A stretch of 64,000 nt of DNA from Datura wrightii (taxonomy: Eukaryota > Streptophyta > Magnoliopsida > Solanales > Solanaceae), in assembly GCA_035772735.1 (NCBI GenBank), contig JASDFA010000016.1, forward strand, positions 138,892,501 to 138,956,500, written 5' to 3'. The notes beneath the pieces were generated by a model. It was not told where the DNA came from and made no database searches. It worked only from the letters and a program-made list of their open reading frames with translations. This document shows positions 23,901-35,592 of the stretch, in pieces. How positions within the stretch are numbered: the first letter of the stretch is position 1; the number at the start of each line of letters is the position of its first letter. Made by a program: the position numbers and the translations under genes.

Positions 23901-25028
23901 TTCTATTAAGACTTGTAAATTTTTGTATCTTGATAACTCAATTACTGTATTTCTGTGTAGAAGTTCCAAAATCTGTAACGAGATACATTCTGCTAGCTAG
24001 ACTCTTAGAGAGCAAGTGTCAAATAACCTGCTAGAAGTAATTGAGGCGGTCAAATGCACTTCAACCTTTTGAAGCCACACACAGAGTGTTATAATAATTA
24101 TACTTCCTCAGGAAAAGCTTGTTCACTGGTAGCCACTGTCTGCTATGTGCACATCTGCCTCTTTCTTCTTCCATCCTTAAGAACCATGGTAGATGGATGA
24201 CAATCTGAAAAGCTGTTACACCTGGAAGTAGCTACTTCTAGTCATCACTCAAGCTCCAATACTCCTTTAGTTATCTTAGAGGAAATAGATTCTGCTCATG
24301 ACTAGTGGTTGATCCAAGGAGATTTATCTGTCGCCATTGTGAAAATATTCTAAAATATTACTTCTTCTATTGCAGATAATACTGTCAGTGGTGAAAGTTT
24401 CCATTGTGAATCTAGCGTTCCATCAATCCATTGTGTCGGTGACATCAAATTAGTGGAGCACATTAACTGTAACATCAATCTAGACTTCAGAGAGAATGAA
24501 AACTTCAACTCCGGGGCTACTACAAGGTATTTACTGCTGAGCAGTGAATCCTTCCTCTGTCAGTCCGAGGAGCTTTTCGAAACAGATGCGTGGGAACCAA
24601 CTGTATGGCAGACAACTAGTGTAGATCATGAAATTGCTGATAGCACCCTCTTACTTGATTGTGCAAATGAGTTGTTAGAAAATAAAAGGTCTCAATGTGT
24701 ACTGGCAGTTGATCCGTTATCACTGAAGGCCATTAAGATGAGAAAAATTTCTGTATCCTTTGACGAGTTGGTGAATGAAATTTGTGATGGGATTGAAGTT
24801 TTGCAAAGTTACAATAAGGTTGCTGGCAACAACCTTTCAGCAGATGCTCTTTATGCACTGCTAGAAAGAGATCTATGGTGCAAGGGAGTGGTCAGCAGTG
24901 CATGGGATCTGGGTTGGAGAACTGGATTAACTAACAATGAAGTTGAACAAGTGGTGATTGACATTGAGAAGTATCTGTTAACCGCATTTATCGATGATTT
25001 GTTGACTGACTTCATGCTATTGCACTAG
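20983..25028 (+). CDS. TRM-like protein (DUF3741 / VARLMGL / DUF4378), three coding exons
   Basis: Coding exons are 20983-23106, 23323-23467 and 24376-25028, with junctions GTG|GTGAGT...ACAG|GTT and CTG|GTAAGG...GCAG|AT. The phases agree and give 974 codons including the TAG at 25026-25028. Residues 107-139 hold a DUF3741-like helix (KDLLKGASDLQESLVMLGKL). Residues 298-311 hold the LIARLMGLEEIP motif of the VARLMGL family, and residues 360-373 hold LDEIIETMHFKGLL. The last 165 or so residues match a DUF4378 C terminus (DLWCKGVVSSAWDLGWR). Residues 483-608 are four tandem repeats. The middle is Lys/Ser-rich and probably disordered. Families of this build (TON1 RECRUITING MOTIF, LONGIFOLIA) associate with cortical microtubules and set division plane or cell elongation; that role is family knowledge. 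The exact paralogue is not assigned. A SINE follows 47 bp after the stop. The frame is intact across all three exons. Confidence 0.88.
22429..22809 (+). repeat. Four tandem 93-96-bp coding repeats in the TRM-like gene
   Basis: Units begin at 22429, 22522, 22618 and 22714, each coding a form of GEAPANSKTLEVLLQEK plus an ASPGK end. The period is 31, 32 and 32 codons, so the frame is kept. Units three and four are nearly identical in DNA, showing the latest duplication. Confidence 0.93.
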
Positions 25029-25075
25029 TACATATTCAGGTTGGCCATTTAGAAACTTGACTTATATAATCTGTA

Positions 25076-25254
25076 AAGTTGGAGCAACAGTAAAGTTGTC
25101 TCCATGTGACCTATAGGTCACAGGCTCAAATCGTGAAAGCAGCTACTAATGTTTGCATAAGGGTAGGCTGTCTATGTCACACCCCTCGGATGCGGCCCTT
25201 TTCCGGACCCTGCTAACACGGGATGCTTTGTGCACTGGGCTACTTTGCCCCACT
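25076..25254 (+). mobile_element. SINE of the Solanaceae TS/SolS type
   Basis: A tRNA-like head (AGTAAAGTTGTCTCCATGTG, then a box-B-like GGCTCAAATCG) is followed by the TS body 'cataagggtaggctg' and the tail 'ttttccggaccctgc', 'cgggatgctttgtgcactgg'. Both promoter boxes are in + orientation. The insertion is just downstream of the TRM-like stop, probably in the 3' untranslated region. It is diverged. Tail repeats and target duplication are not clear. Confidence 0.75.
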
Positions 25255-25696
25255 TATATAATCTTTTAAATAAGAATTCAATAGACGATTGAGAAAGGTC
25301 TTTAAGAAGCTGAGTTGAAGCTTACCGGCTCAAATTACACTTCAATGCTGAGTTGATCTTGAATTTGTACATTTCTTGCTGATATAGTTGTATAAATGTA
25401 GTCGATCTAGATGTGATTTGTTCAATTGCAATTTTGAAGCTTGATCAGCTTTCTAGAGTTTGTCAAAGGAACCAGAAGCAGCATGTGCACCACAATCTAG
25501 ACGAAGAAACCAAATTTCTGCAGTAAAATCGTTGAATTACAATTTTGCTGGAATGTAAAAAGTTGTTTAGAAGGATTCAATATCTGTTTTAGTTATGTTG
25601 CACTTCAACCTTGTACACCTGCAAAAGGTTTTCTTTTCATTTCGTGGTGCTTCAGTGATAGTGTTTGTAAACATAGTAGCCACTACAGAACTCAGG
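25255..25696. other. Spacer between two convergent host loci
   Basis: About 440 bp without a frame or repeat end that I can support. It should include the 3' ends of the TRM-like gene (+) and the dynein light chain pseudogene (-). Confidence 0.4.
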
Positions 25697-25983
25697 CTAA
25701 GGAAGCTGAAAAGCACTAATATGAAGTGCTAAAGCACATAATCGTTGCATAGTTGCTGCCTTAAAGATTAGAAAATGAAGGGACTCTAGAGCAAAATAAA
25801 CGGAAGTTCCTTGGAGTGAGTGATGAAACAACCAAGGCTTGAGCCCACGCATTGCCATCCAGTCCCATATAACATGTCAAATTCCTGTGATTAGATTAAA
25901 ACAACAAATCAAAACTAACAAAGTAAATTAGTGTACCTTCTTGATATGAGCAGCTATGGAGGTATAGTCATACACATTGTATA
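25697..25983 (-). pseudogene. Dynein light chain (LC8-like) pseudogene, 3' part
   Basis: Exon 1 resumes at 25978-25937 with codons for NVYDYTSIAAHIKK. A GT...CACAG intron of only 52 bp (25936-25885) follows, then exon 2 from 25884 (EFDMLYGTGWQC...). The family's WQC, GCF.THSK and YFALESLHFLIFK blocks are all present. A one-base loss after THSK shifts the frame to a stop, so the YFALESLHFLIFK block is read in another frame, which stays open to a TAG at 25697-25699. One codon is also missing after WQC. The family binds dynein-type and other partners as a small homodimer. The amino-terminal 32 codons are at 58605-58700, separated by the Copia insertion. Confidence 0.85.
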
Positions 25984-27024
25984 TGTTATTGCAATGCCTC
26001 TTAAATTAGACCTAAGAGGAGAGGTGAATCGGGTCTAATGAATTTTTCCACGGATTAAAACTTTGCTTTGAATTTTCTTTTTGACAGGGACAGACTTGAA
26101 CCTTGTTCCTTAGATCAGTAGCTAAATTCAAGCAGAAATAATAAAGAGCAGAAAGTAAAGCAAGAGACAAGAATTTTTACGTGGAAAACCACACAGGTTC
26201 GAATGGGTATAAAAATCACGACCTACTCCCTAGTAGGATTTCAACTTTGCTCCACTAGACACCGAACCAAGTTCGAATTGCAACCCCCGTAATTCAAGGA
26301 CCTACCCCTAAGCCCTTACAACGTTTCTAACCTGTATATACTACCCTTAGTTTAATAACAAGAACCTTAATCATGATTACAAGAACTGAAAACAGAATTA
26401 AAACAAAATCAAGTCTACTGGTTCACTACACGTTGACACCTAAACCTAGACTGCAACAGAACAGGACTAGAGAACTGCCTCTAGCACCGGTCAACTCTCT
26501 TCAACTTGAATGTCAAATTGAATGCTCAGGAATAATGAATTTGCTGAAGAGTTTTGCGAGTGAATGAGCAACTTGACGTGGTGACTTCTTTATTTATAGT
26601 CACCAGAATGCATCCACTAATTTTCTTCTACTAGGAAAGGGAATCTTCAACGTAAGAGTCCTTTTCCTTATTTGAAATATTTTGTTGACTCGTTGTAGAA
26701 TTCCACAATCTCCTACCAAATATTTCCTTTCCTTTTCAGCTCACAATTTATTTCTTTCCTTATAAAAAAGGAGTTTCTTTCCTCGTAGAATCCTTGCTGA
26801 CTTTAAGCTCTTTTCTCCTTTTTCCTGCAAATAATCAAGACACTAGAATTCTAAAACCAATTAGTAACCGATTAGTAAATAACAAGTGTTATTCGACCAA
26901 CTTTCAATTTCAACCAATTAGTAGACGATTAGTAAATAACAAGTGTTATTTGACCAACTTCCAATTTTAATGTTTCAAGCATATTTGAAATCATCATCAA
27001 ATATCATTAAAACTTATTCCAACA
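25984..27024 (-). repeat. 3' LTR of the SIRE-like element
   Basis: Starts TGTTATTGCAA and ends CCAACA, 1041 bp. It aligns along its length with 57579-58604, including 'ccacggattaaaactt', 'cgtggaaaaccac' and a twice-repeated 'gattagtaaataacaagtg' near the right end. There are many substitutions and small gaps, so the pair is old. Confidence 0.9.
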
Positions 27025-27135
27025 AAAACTTTCTTTTTAACGATGATAAATAAAAATATGCTTGAATACATGTACGCTTACCAGTTAATCAATAATTAAG
27101 CAAAACCAACACTTAAGCATAACCTTTCCCCTTTT
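27025..27135 (-). other. Polypurine tracts of the SIRE-like element
   Basis: On the - strand AAAAAGAAAGTTTT lies directly before the 3' LTR. A further CCAAAAGGGGAAAGG lies near 27125. The CAAAAGGGG form is usual ahead of the 3' LTR in SIRE elements. Confidence 0.55.
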
Positions 27136-27335
27136 GGCATCAGTGAAAAGGAATGGGGCAGTAAAGCAAAACAAATAATAATAACTGAGACGAAATAACT
27201 AACACTTCATTGATATCATGAACCCAGCTAACAACAACACAGACAAAATAGGACCAACCAAAAAGGGATAACAAACAAGAATACCCAGAACATACGCAAA
27301 AACTAAAACTGTTCATGACACAGATGGATCAACAA

Positions 27336-27984
27336 CTAAAGAGTAGGGTCAGAGGGTGAATCACTGGGAGGAGCAACAGGGGAGGGATTAGGCAGTGGGG
27401 ACAGGGTCTTAAGAAATGACAGTAGTTCATCATGTCGAACAGAAGCCAATTCCTCAGAATGAGCCAGTTTAGCCCTAAGATCCGCATTCTTCTTACGAAG
27501 TAGTTCAATTTCACCAACCAACTGTTCTTGAGAAGATAGCTTGTCTGACTTAGAAGAACACCCAACATCAGGATCCTTCAAACCTTTCTCCTGACGTGAA
27601 CCACGATTTTCATAATAATCCAACACATCATAAACAGAGTAGCATTCCAAAGAAGTAAGCCGAACTTGCAACTTAGCAAACATCTTAGTCAACAGGAAGC
27701 CATAGGGAAGAGCATAATTCTTCTTGATGTTAGGGATAACTTTAATCAAGTATGATATCATCAACCTAGGCAAGTCTATTTGCATTTCCCCGTCTAACAA
27801 TTCCATGAGAGTAAGATCAAGATAGGAGGCAACATCACACCTTTCTTGATGAGGCACAAGATTTTTGATCACAAAGAAAAATATAGTCTTATGATAATCG
27901 GACATGAAGTGTTTATAAACTTTAGTCTTAGACACTCTAGAAGGGTTTCCAAAATTCTTTCTAACAATCTCCAAGGGCTTAAGT
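27336..27984 (-). pseudogene. 3' ORF of the SIRE-like element, C-terminal part
   Basis: An open frame of about 212 codons continues from the other side of the Gypsy insertion (37663 and above). It contains IVRKNFGNPSRVSKTK, helical segments, a probable coiled coil (ELLRKKNADLRAKLAHSEEL) and a Pro/Ser-rich end. It lies where SIRE elements carry their envelope-like ORF, but I see no membrane segment here. It resembles the accessory ORFs often labelled 'putative plant transposon protein'. Function is unknown. Confidence 0.6.
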
Positions 27985-30038
27985 TGTCACGCCCCACCTT
28001 GGGAGACATGACTGACACCTGTGCCCTACTAGGATCTGAACTGACTTAACTAGGACTATGCACTCCTAGTGTAGGCTTACTTCCCAAATCAAGAAAACAA
28101 CAGGCTATATCTCGGCTGTAAATACAACCTCCGGCCAATAAGGCCTTATAGCCACCTGTAAAGAAAAACAGCTAACCAGAAATAGGCAATAACAGGGAAT
28201 CCTATGCGGGCAGATAAGACCACCATGACATCTAGTTATGACTGTAAAGTAAAACTAGTGCTAAGCTATGGCCGATAAGGCCGCTAATCTGCCAGCTAAG
28301 CAAGTCCCCACACGGCCAACACGTAAACTAAAACACATATGGGCCCCACACAACCAATAACATCTGACCATAGGGAAATAGAAATAATCTGCAAGCCTCT
28401 AGGAGTAATATGATGATCGGAACAAGGCCTCGACCTACCCATAAACTGTACAATCAAAAGAGTAAACCTTCTAAAAACAAGCTTCGGAAGAAAGGAGTTA
28501 ACTGCTCTGGTGATGTTGGCTGAAAGCTATGAGGGACCTGCTCCTCGTCTATCCATACCTGCAGGCAAGTAATGCAGCGTCCCAAAAAGGGCGTCAGTAC
28601 AATATGTACTGAATATGTAATGTGATAACTATGAATGACTGAAATAAAGAGATAGAACTGAGAATAACTGAAATGAAGGGGTAGAGATCATACCTGAGTA
28701 ATAGAACTTCTTATTATCTAATTTATTAATAACTAAAACAAACAAAAACCTTACCTGGCCCCCATAAGCCGGAAGGTACAACCAGCACAGAATAATCCAC
28801 CTGGGCCCCCCATAAATCTTGATGAGTACACTTCAGTCTATATACCCCTATCAAGGTCGCACTGGGTCTACTAATAGCTATAGTTGTCCTACTGGCTTCC
28901 TGGGTCGCAACTGAGCCCGCTCGTCCCCTGACTGTAGCTGTGTCTGAGTCCAGTGGACTCGTGATATCTGCACCCCGGGCACCAGGCTCGACGGGGGTGT
29001 ATAGAGCCAACCACGACATATGAGGACCTGGGACCCCATCTTCGTCCCTTGCGGATGACATACCGCTCCGTAGAGCGACGTCATCTCGCCCCTGGCGAGC
29101 GTTGACACAGCTAATAACCCTGGGGTCGGTTATGAGGGCTATACAGTCATAATCCATCCCAACAAAACATGGAATACGGGTTTCAGCTGATAAAAACAAC
29201 TAATCATAATAGACATGCTTTTGGTACTCTTACTGGGATTCAAACTGAGTTATCATGCTAAGGAAACTAACTTACTGAAGGAACTTCCTTAACATACCTC
29301 GTTCGTCGATTACTGATTAACTGGCAAGTTTCAGTTCATATTCAACTGTTATTCTCAACTGCAATCGTATTACTGGGGGAAAATGACTAGTTTCAGTACT
29401 AAATTCAATAAAAACGATAACTTCATATATAAATATTAACTATATTTTAACTTAATAGAACACGGTAGAAAACTCGTAATTTCTCAAAAGTACAGAAGGA
29501 AGAAATTCTTACTTTAAGCCTGTGATCATATTGACACTAGTTTGGAGAAATTCCAACAACCTTAGCTCGGCGGGGTTACGATTCGCGGGGCGAATTTCAT
29601 GAAAATAACTCCGTAGCAATGCTTCCTACAGCCTTAAACTTCAATATTCGAAGTTAATTTGAATTCGGACGGCGTTTCATAGCATAAACGGAGGAATACT
29701 TACTTTCTTCATACTCTCTCTTCTCTAGCCGTATATAATATATGAAATGAAATGAAATCAAAGGATGGAACATATATATACTTGAGGTGGTGGACAGGGG
29801 TCCATGGAACGGACCCTGTAGCATCAATTTACGGGCATGCCACGGAGCCCAACACGGAGGAAGGGGGTCCGTGACACGCCGCCCCTGTCGCGGCCTATTC
29901 CGGCCTGCTCCCGGCACGATCTCAATTCCGCGCTCGTTCGACCTTTCCCCGGTCCCTTTCCCGTACGTATTGCATCTAAAACTCTTAACCAATGTACGAA
30001 TAGGCCGTCTAAACATTAGAAACTTATAGGGTGTAACA
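27985..30038 (-). repeat. 3' LTR of the Tekay-like element
   Basis: TGTCACGCCCC to GGTGTAACA, 2054 bp. TATATATA at 29773-29780 is preceded (on the - strand) by a GC-rich block at about 29800-29950 with CACGGAGCC and GTCCGTGACACGCC words. It is closely similar to 35593-37657 throughout. Confidence 0.93.
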
Positions 30039-30053
30039 TCCTTCCCCTCTTAT
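30039..30053 (-). other. Polypurine tract of the Tekay-like element
   Basis: AAGAGGGGAAGGA on the - strand directly before the 3' LTR, preceded by the usual CATTCGAGGATGAATG. Confidence 0.8.
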
Positions 30054-30316
30054 AAACATTCATCCTCGAATGTTTATTTCACCTTACAGGGATCTTAACT
30101 CTGTTAACTACTTATTGTGGAAAAATTTCTGCAGAGTCTCCCCTGCAATATGGACTATCCAAAACTCCTGAAACACACAAAAGTCCAGTACAGGCACTTC
30201 ATATAACACTATAACAACTATTTCACAATAAGGTTGGAGTCAACTGAGTAATATATATAACACAAATCATGAAACAAAAACTAAATCAATAACTTACCTT
30301 AACTGCATAGTCTGGA

Positions 30317-33300
30317 CTAAGCCTGGAACAAATGAGGATATCTGGATTTCATGTCGTCCTCAGCCTCCCAAGTAATTTCCTCTCTATTCTTATTTCTCCA
30401 CAGTACCTTGACAGAGGCAACATCCTTAGTCCTCAACCTACGAACCTGTCAATCTAATATAGCTACTGGAACCTCTTTATAGGAAATTCCTCGGTGACTT
30501 GGACATTCTCAACTGGCACAACTCGGGACGGATCCCCTATGCACTTTTGTAGCATCGACACATGAAAGACTGGATGAATGGATTCCAATTCTGAAGGTAG
30601 ATCTAACTCATATGCCACCTGGCCTATTCTACGGAGGATTCGATACGTCCCGATAAACCTCAGGCTGAGCTTACCTTTTTTGTCAAACCTCATTACGCCC
30701 TTCATTGGCGAGACTTTCAGAAACACCCAGTCATTTACATTGAACTCCAAGTTCCTATGCCATACATCAACGTAGGATTTCTGGCGGCTCTGAGTTGTCA
30801 GCAAACGTTCTCTGATAAACTTTACTTTCTCTTCTGACTAATGAATTATATTTGGCCCAATTAATCCTGATTATCCAACCTCGAACCAACCAACTGGGGA
30901 CCTGCATTTCCGCCCATATAAGACCTCATAAGGCGCCATTTAAATCACTGAATGGTAATTGTTATTGTAGGCAAACTCAATAAGCAGTAAGTGTTCATCC
31001 CAGCTGCCCCCAAAATCCAGCACACACGCTCGTAACATATCCTCGAGCGATTGAATTGTACATTCCACCTGCCCGTCTGTTTGAGGATGGAAGGTCGTAC
31101 TCAAATTAACCTGCGTCCCAAGGCCCCTCTGAAAGGACTGCCAAAATTTAGCTGTAAACTATGCTCCTCTGTCGGAAATAATCTACAACGGAACACCATG
31201 CAATCGGACTATCTCTCTAATATACAGTTCAACATAATCTTCAGCTGAAAAAGTAGCCCTTATTGACAGAAAATGAGCTGATTGCGTCAACCTGTCAATA
31301 ATCACCCATATGGAATCAAATTTATGTCTGGTATGAGGTAACCCTGTCACAAAATCCATATTAATTGCCTTCCACTTCCACATAGGCACTTCTATCTCCT
31401 GTGTTAGTCCGTCGGATTTCTGATGTTCAGCTTTCACTTGCTGGCAATTAGGAAATTGAGCTACAAATTCTTCTATCTCCTTTTTCATTCCCGACCACCA
31501 ACAATTTTCTTTTATATCATGATACATCTTTGTTGAACCCGAATGAAGAGAGTAACGAGAATAATGCACCTTGCCCATAATTTGCTGGCGAAGTCCTGCT
31601 GCATCCGGAACACAGAGGCGATCCCTATATCTCAAAACTCCGTCTTCGGTTATCTAGAAATCTGTTACTTCCTTCCACTTCCACATAGGCACTGCTATCT
31701 CCTGTGTCAGTCCGTCGGATTTCTGATGTTTAGCTTTCACTTGCTGGCAATTAGGACATTGAGCAACAAATTCTGCTATCTCCTTTTTCATTCCCGACCA
31801 CCAACAATTTTCTTTTATATCATGATACATCTTTGTTGAACCCGAATGAAGAGAGTAACGAGAATAATGCACCTTGCCCATAATTTGCTGGCGAAGTCCT
31901 ACTACATCCGAAACACAGAGGCGATCCCTATATCTCAAAGCTTCATCTTCGGTTATCTGGAAATCTGTTACTTCCTTTGCTGAACCTTATCTCTGAGATG
32001 AGTCAGGTTAGGGTCTTTGTAATGCCATTCTTTCACTTCCACAACTAATGATGATACTGCCGTATTCTGAATTACTGCTCCACTGTCTCCTGAATCTACT
32101 ATACAGATGGCTAAACTGTCTAACTGATGCAGCTCTCGGACCAGCTCCCGCTGTTCTGGCTTCAGGTGTACTAAATTCCCCATGGATTTACGGCTAGGGC
32201 ATCTGCTACAACATTGGCTCTCCCTGGATGATACAAAATATTCACATCATAGTCTTTCAACAGCTCTAACCAGTGACACTGCCACAGATTCAACTCTTTC
32301 TATGTGAAAAATGTATTGGAGACTTTTATGGTCAGTGAAAATATCTACATGAACACCATACAGATAGTGCCTCCATATTTTCAAGGCATGAATCACCACG
32401 GCTAATTCCAGGTCATGGGTGGGGTAGTTCTTTTCATGCTTCCTCAGTTGCCTGGAAGGTAAGCAATTACTTTACCATGTTGCATCAGAACACACCCTAA
32501 CCCGACGCCTGAAGCATCGCAGTACACTGCATAACCCTCTAATCCTTCTGGCAAGACTAATACTGGTGTTGAGGTCAGTCTGTCTTTCAATTCCTGAAAA
32601 CTCTGCTCACATGCTTCAGTCCAGTGAAATTTAGCTGCTTTCTAAGTTAACTTGGTCAAAGGCGCTGCTAAGGTATAAAATCCTTTCACGATCCTTCTGT
32701 AATACCCGGCTAACCCCAGGAAACTACATACCTCGGTCGGAGTGGTAGGTTTAGGCCATGTTTTTACAGCCTCGATCTTTTGCGAATCTACCTTTATACC
32801 AACATCTGACACAATGTGGCCCAAAAAGGCCACTAAATTCAACCAAAAGTCACATTTAAAAAACTTTGCATACAGCTGGCGATTCTTGAGAGTTTGGAGC
32901 ACTCTTCGTAGGTGATCCCAATGATCTGTCACTGAGCGGGATTATACCAGAATATCATCAATAAATACTATCACAAACAGGTCCAGATACGGTCTAAAGA
33001 TGTTGTTCATCAGATCCATGAACATTGCTGGAGCATTCATCAACCCGAAGGACATGACTAAAATTTCGAAGTGGCCATACCTGGTCCTAAAAATGGTTTT
33101 TAGAATATCCCTCTCACGAACCCGAACCTGATGGTACCCTGACTTTAAGTTAATTTTTGAGAAATACTTTGCCCCCTGCAACTGGTCAAACAAGTCATCT
33201 ATTCTGGGAAGTGGGTACTTATTCTTGATAGTAACTTTATTCAACTGTCGGTAGTCTATACACATGCGGAGGGATCCATCTTTCTTTCTCACAAATAGGA

Positions 33301-35379
33301 CTTGGCTCCCCATGGTGAAGTACTCGGCCTGATGAAGCCCTTATCTAACAGATCTTTTAACTGTTCCTTCAACTCTCTGAGCTCAGCAGGAGCCATTCAG
33401 TACGGAGGAATAGATATGGGCTGAGTACCTGATAATAAATCAATTGCAAAGTTGATTTCCCATTCTGGGGGAATGCCGATAGTTCATCTGGGAATACATC
33501 TGGAAATTCATTGACTACTGGAATGGATTGGAGAGTCGAAAATTCTGCTTGGATATCTTAAACCCTGACAATGTGATAAATACATCCTTTCGCTATCAAT
33601 TTTCTCACCCGAAGATAGGATATAAACCTACCTTTTGGTGTGGCTGCACTACCTTTCCACTCCCATACAACCTCCCTTGGAAAGTGGAATCAGACAATCT
33701 TGGTCCAACATTCAACATTGGCATAGCATGGCGCCAGCCAATCCATATCCATAAATGCGTCAAAATCTGCTAAAGTCTGACGATCAACAACCTCTACTGT
33801 GCATCCCTGGTAGACCCTCTTAGCTATGATAGAGTCACCGACGGGGGTAGACACTGAAAAAGGTCGCTGAAGCGATTCTGGCATAATACCAAACTTCTGG
33901 GCTACTAATGGTGAAACATAAGACAAACTCGATCCTGGATCTATTAATACATAAATAGAATGAGAGCAAATGCCTAGCATACCTGTCACCACATCCAGCA
34001 CGACTCTGACTCCTGACATCCCGGTAAAGCATAAGAGAAATTTGGACCGGTACCTGAGCTAGAGGCCCCTGATCTACCTCGGCCTCTGCCGGCTGGAGCT
34101 GAGGGCCTACACCCTGCTGGAGATGTTGGGGCACATGACCCTGATGAAGATCTATCCTATCGGTCCTGATCACACTGACCCTTGACTGGATAATCTCTCA
34201 TATGATGACCCTCCTGTCCACAGGTATAACATGCTGTGGAACCATACCTGCATGCTCCGAAGTGACGTCGACTGCAAATAGGGCAAAGTGACACGGTGAA
34301 TCTACTCTACTCCGCTCCTCTCTGATGCTGTGAACCTACTGATCGTGAACTCCCGCCGGGCCCTAACTACCCCTAACAACCAGATCTACTCCCCTGCTGT
34401 TGTTGTGGGGGTGGGGGTCTAGGTGGCCTGTCTAAAAATTGTGGCTTGGGTCCACCCTGGGACTCCGCCTACATGTCACTAGGTCTGGCTCGGCGAAGCT
34501 ACTCCTGATTTACCCTTCTTATTTCCCATTGCCGCTATCTGATCCCTTCAATATTCTGAGAAAAAGCCTAAATGCAGATAATATCCATGTCCTCTCGTAG
34601 AATGGTCGTAATAAAAGTTTCCACATATTCTGGATTCAACCCCATAATAAACCGGTGCACCCTAGCCGACATGGTATCCACAAAAGCTGGTGCATATTGG
34701 GCCAAGGTGTCGAACCTCATAGCGTACTCCCGAACACTCATCGACCCCTGCTCTAGATGTAGAAACTGATCAACCCGGGCCTGTCAAATTTCCTATGGCA
34801 GGTAGTGCTCCAAAAAAGCATCTGAAAAGTTGGGCTAAGTCGGAGGGGAAACACCTCTCCCTCGGGACCTCTCCCAACTCTCGTACCATAGTACTGCGAT
34901 GTCCCATAGCTGGAATACCGCTAACTTAACCGACTCTGCATGTGTAGCATGCATCACCCTAAAAATCTGCTGCATCTGATCCAAGAAATCCTAAGGGTCC
35001 TCCGCTCGATCTGTCCCCACGAACTGCGAGGGACTCAGTGCGAGAAAATCCCGGACCCTCGAGCTACCAGGTTCTTCTAAGGACTCTGCGACCACGGGCG
35101 CCATTGGCTGATGCTGTGCAGCCATCATCTACGCTAGCATAACAACAACACTCCTAACCTCCTGATCCAATGGTACCAGATAGAGATTGCTGTAGGCGGT
35201 TCCATCACATTTGCCGCTCCGAGTGGCTCCTGGCGTGGTGGAGAGTGTTGGGGAGACTGAGATGAAGTCTCCCTATCACCCCCAGATTGGGTTGACTCTG
35301 ATTGAGGCACCTTGCTAGTGCCTTACCCTACTGCAACATCCAACCTCCTACTAGTCGCGGTATGTCGCGGGTCTGCCAT
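30317..35379 (-). pseudogene. Gag-Pol of the Tekay-like element, many breaks
   Basis: Read on the - strand from an ATG at 35377-35379 to a TAG at 30317-30319. Gag (35379 to about 34030) is scattered over frames with many stops. Protease at 34019-33690 has VLIDPGSSLSYVS, where the usual Asp-Ser-Gly reads Asp-Pro-Gly. Reverse transcriptase (33313-32642) shows CIDYRQLNK and FIDDILV, with a stop just after. RNase H follows (about 32600-32180). The integrase zinc-binding region is duplicated (31368-31973). The catalytic core starts near 31330 (MDFVTGLP...VDRLT-like), and the C-terminal barrel is at 30804-30463. No intact polyprotein can be made. Confidence 0.88.
31368..31973 (-). repeat. 303-bp tandem duplication within integrase
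   Basis: 31368-31670 and 31671-31973 are near-identical direct copies (for example ATAATGCACCTTGCCC at 31561 and 31864). 303 bp is 101 codons, so the frame is kept. Each copy codes RYRDRLCV...H..C..C, the H2C2 zinc-binding region. A TAG lies at the junction of the two copies. Confidence 0.92.
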
Positions 35380-35576
35380 TTCTCTGTAGATAAAAGAATA
35401 TGGTAAGCTTAGGGACTCAACCCTATACTGTACAACTCTATAGAACGACTGGATAAGAAGAAAGAGTAACCATCCTATCATGCCTTGCAGCCTCCTGCCT
35501 ATAGAATGTGGTGCACAACACATCCATAGACAAGACTCTACTTAGCACGACTTGCAGACTCCCCGGGATACGACCT

Positions 35577-35588
35577 GCTCTGATACCA
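35577..35588 (-). other. Primer-binding site, initiator tRNA-Met
   Basis: TGGTATCAGAGC on the - strand, four bases inside the 5' LTR end. This is the exact 12-base initiator tRNA-Met complement used by most plant LTR elements. Confidence 0.9.
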
Positions 35589-35592
35589 AGTT

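Noticed and set aside
25076..25150. tRNA-like sequence with box A and box B
   Set aside because: It is the head of a TS-type SINE; no foldable full tRNA.
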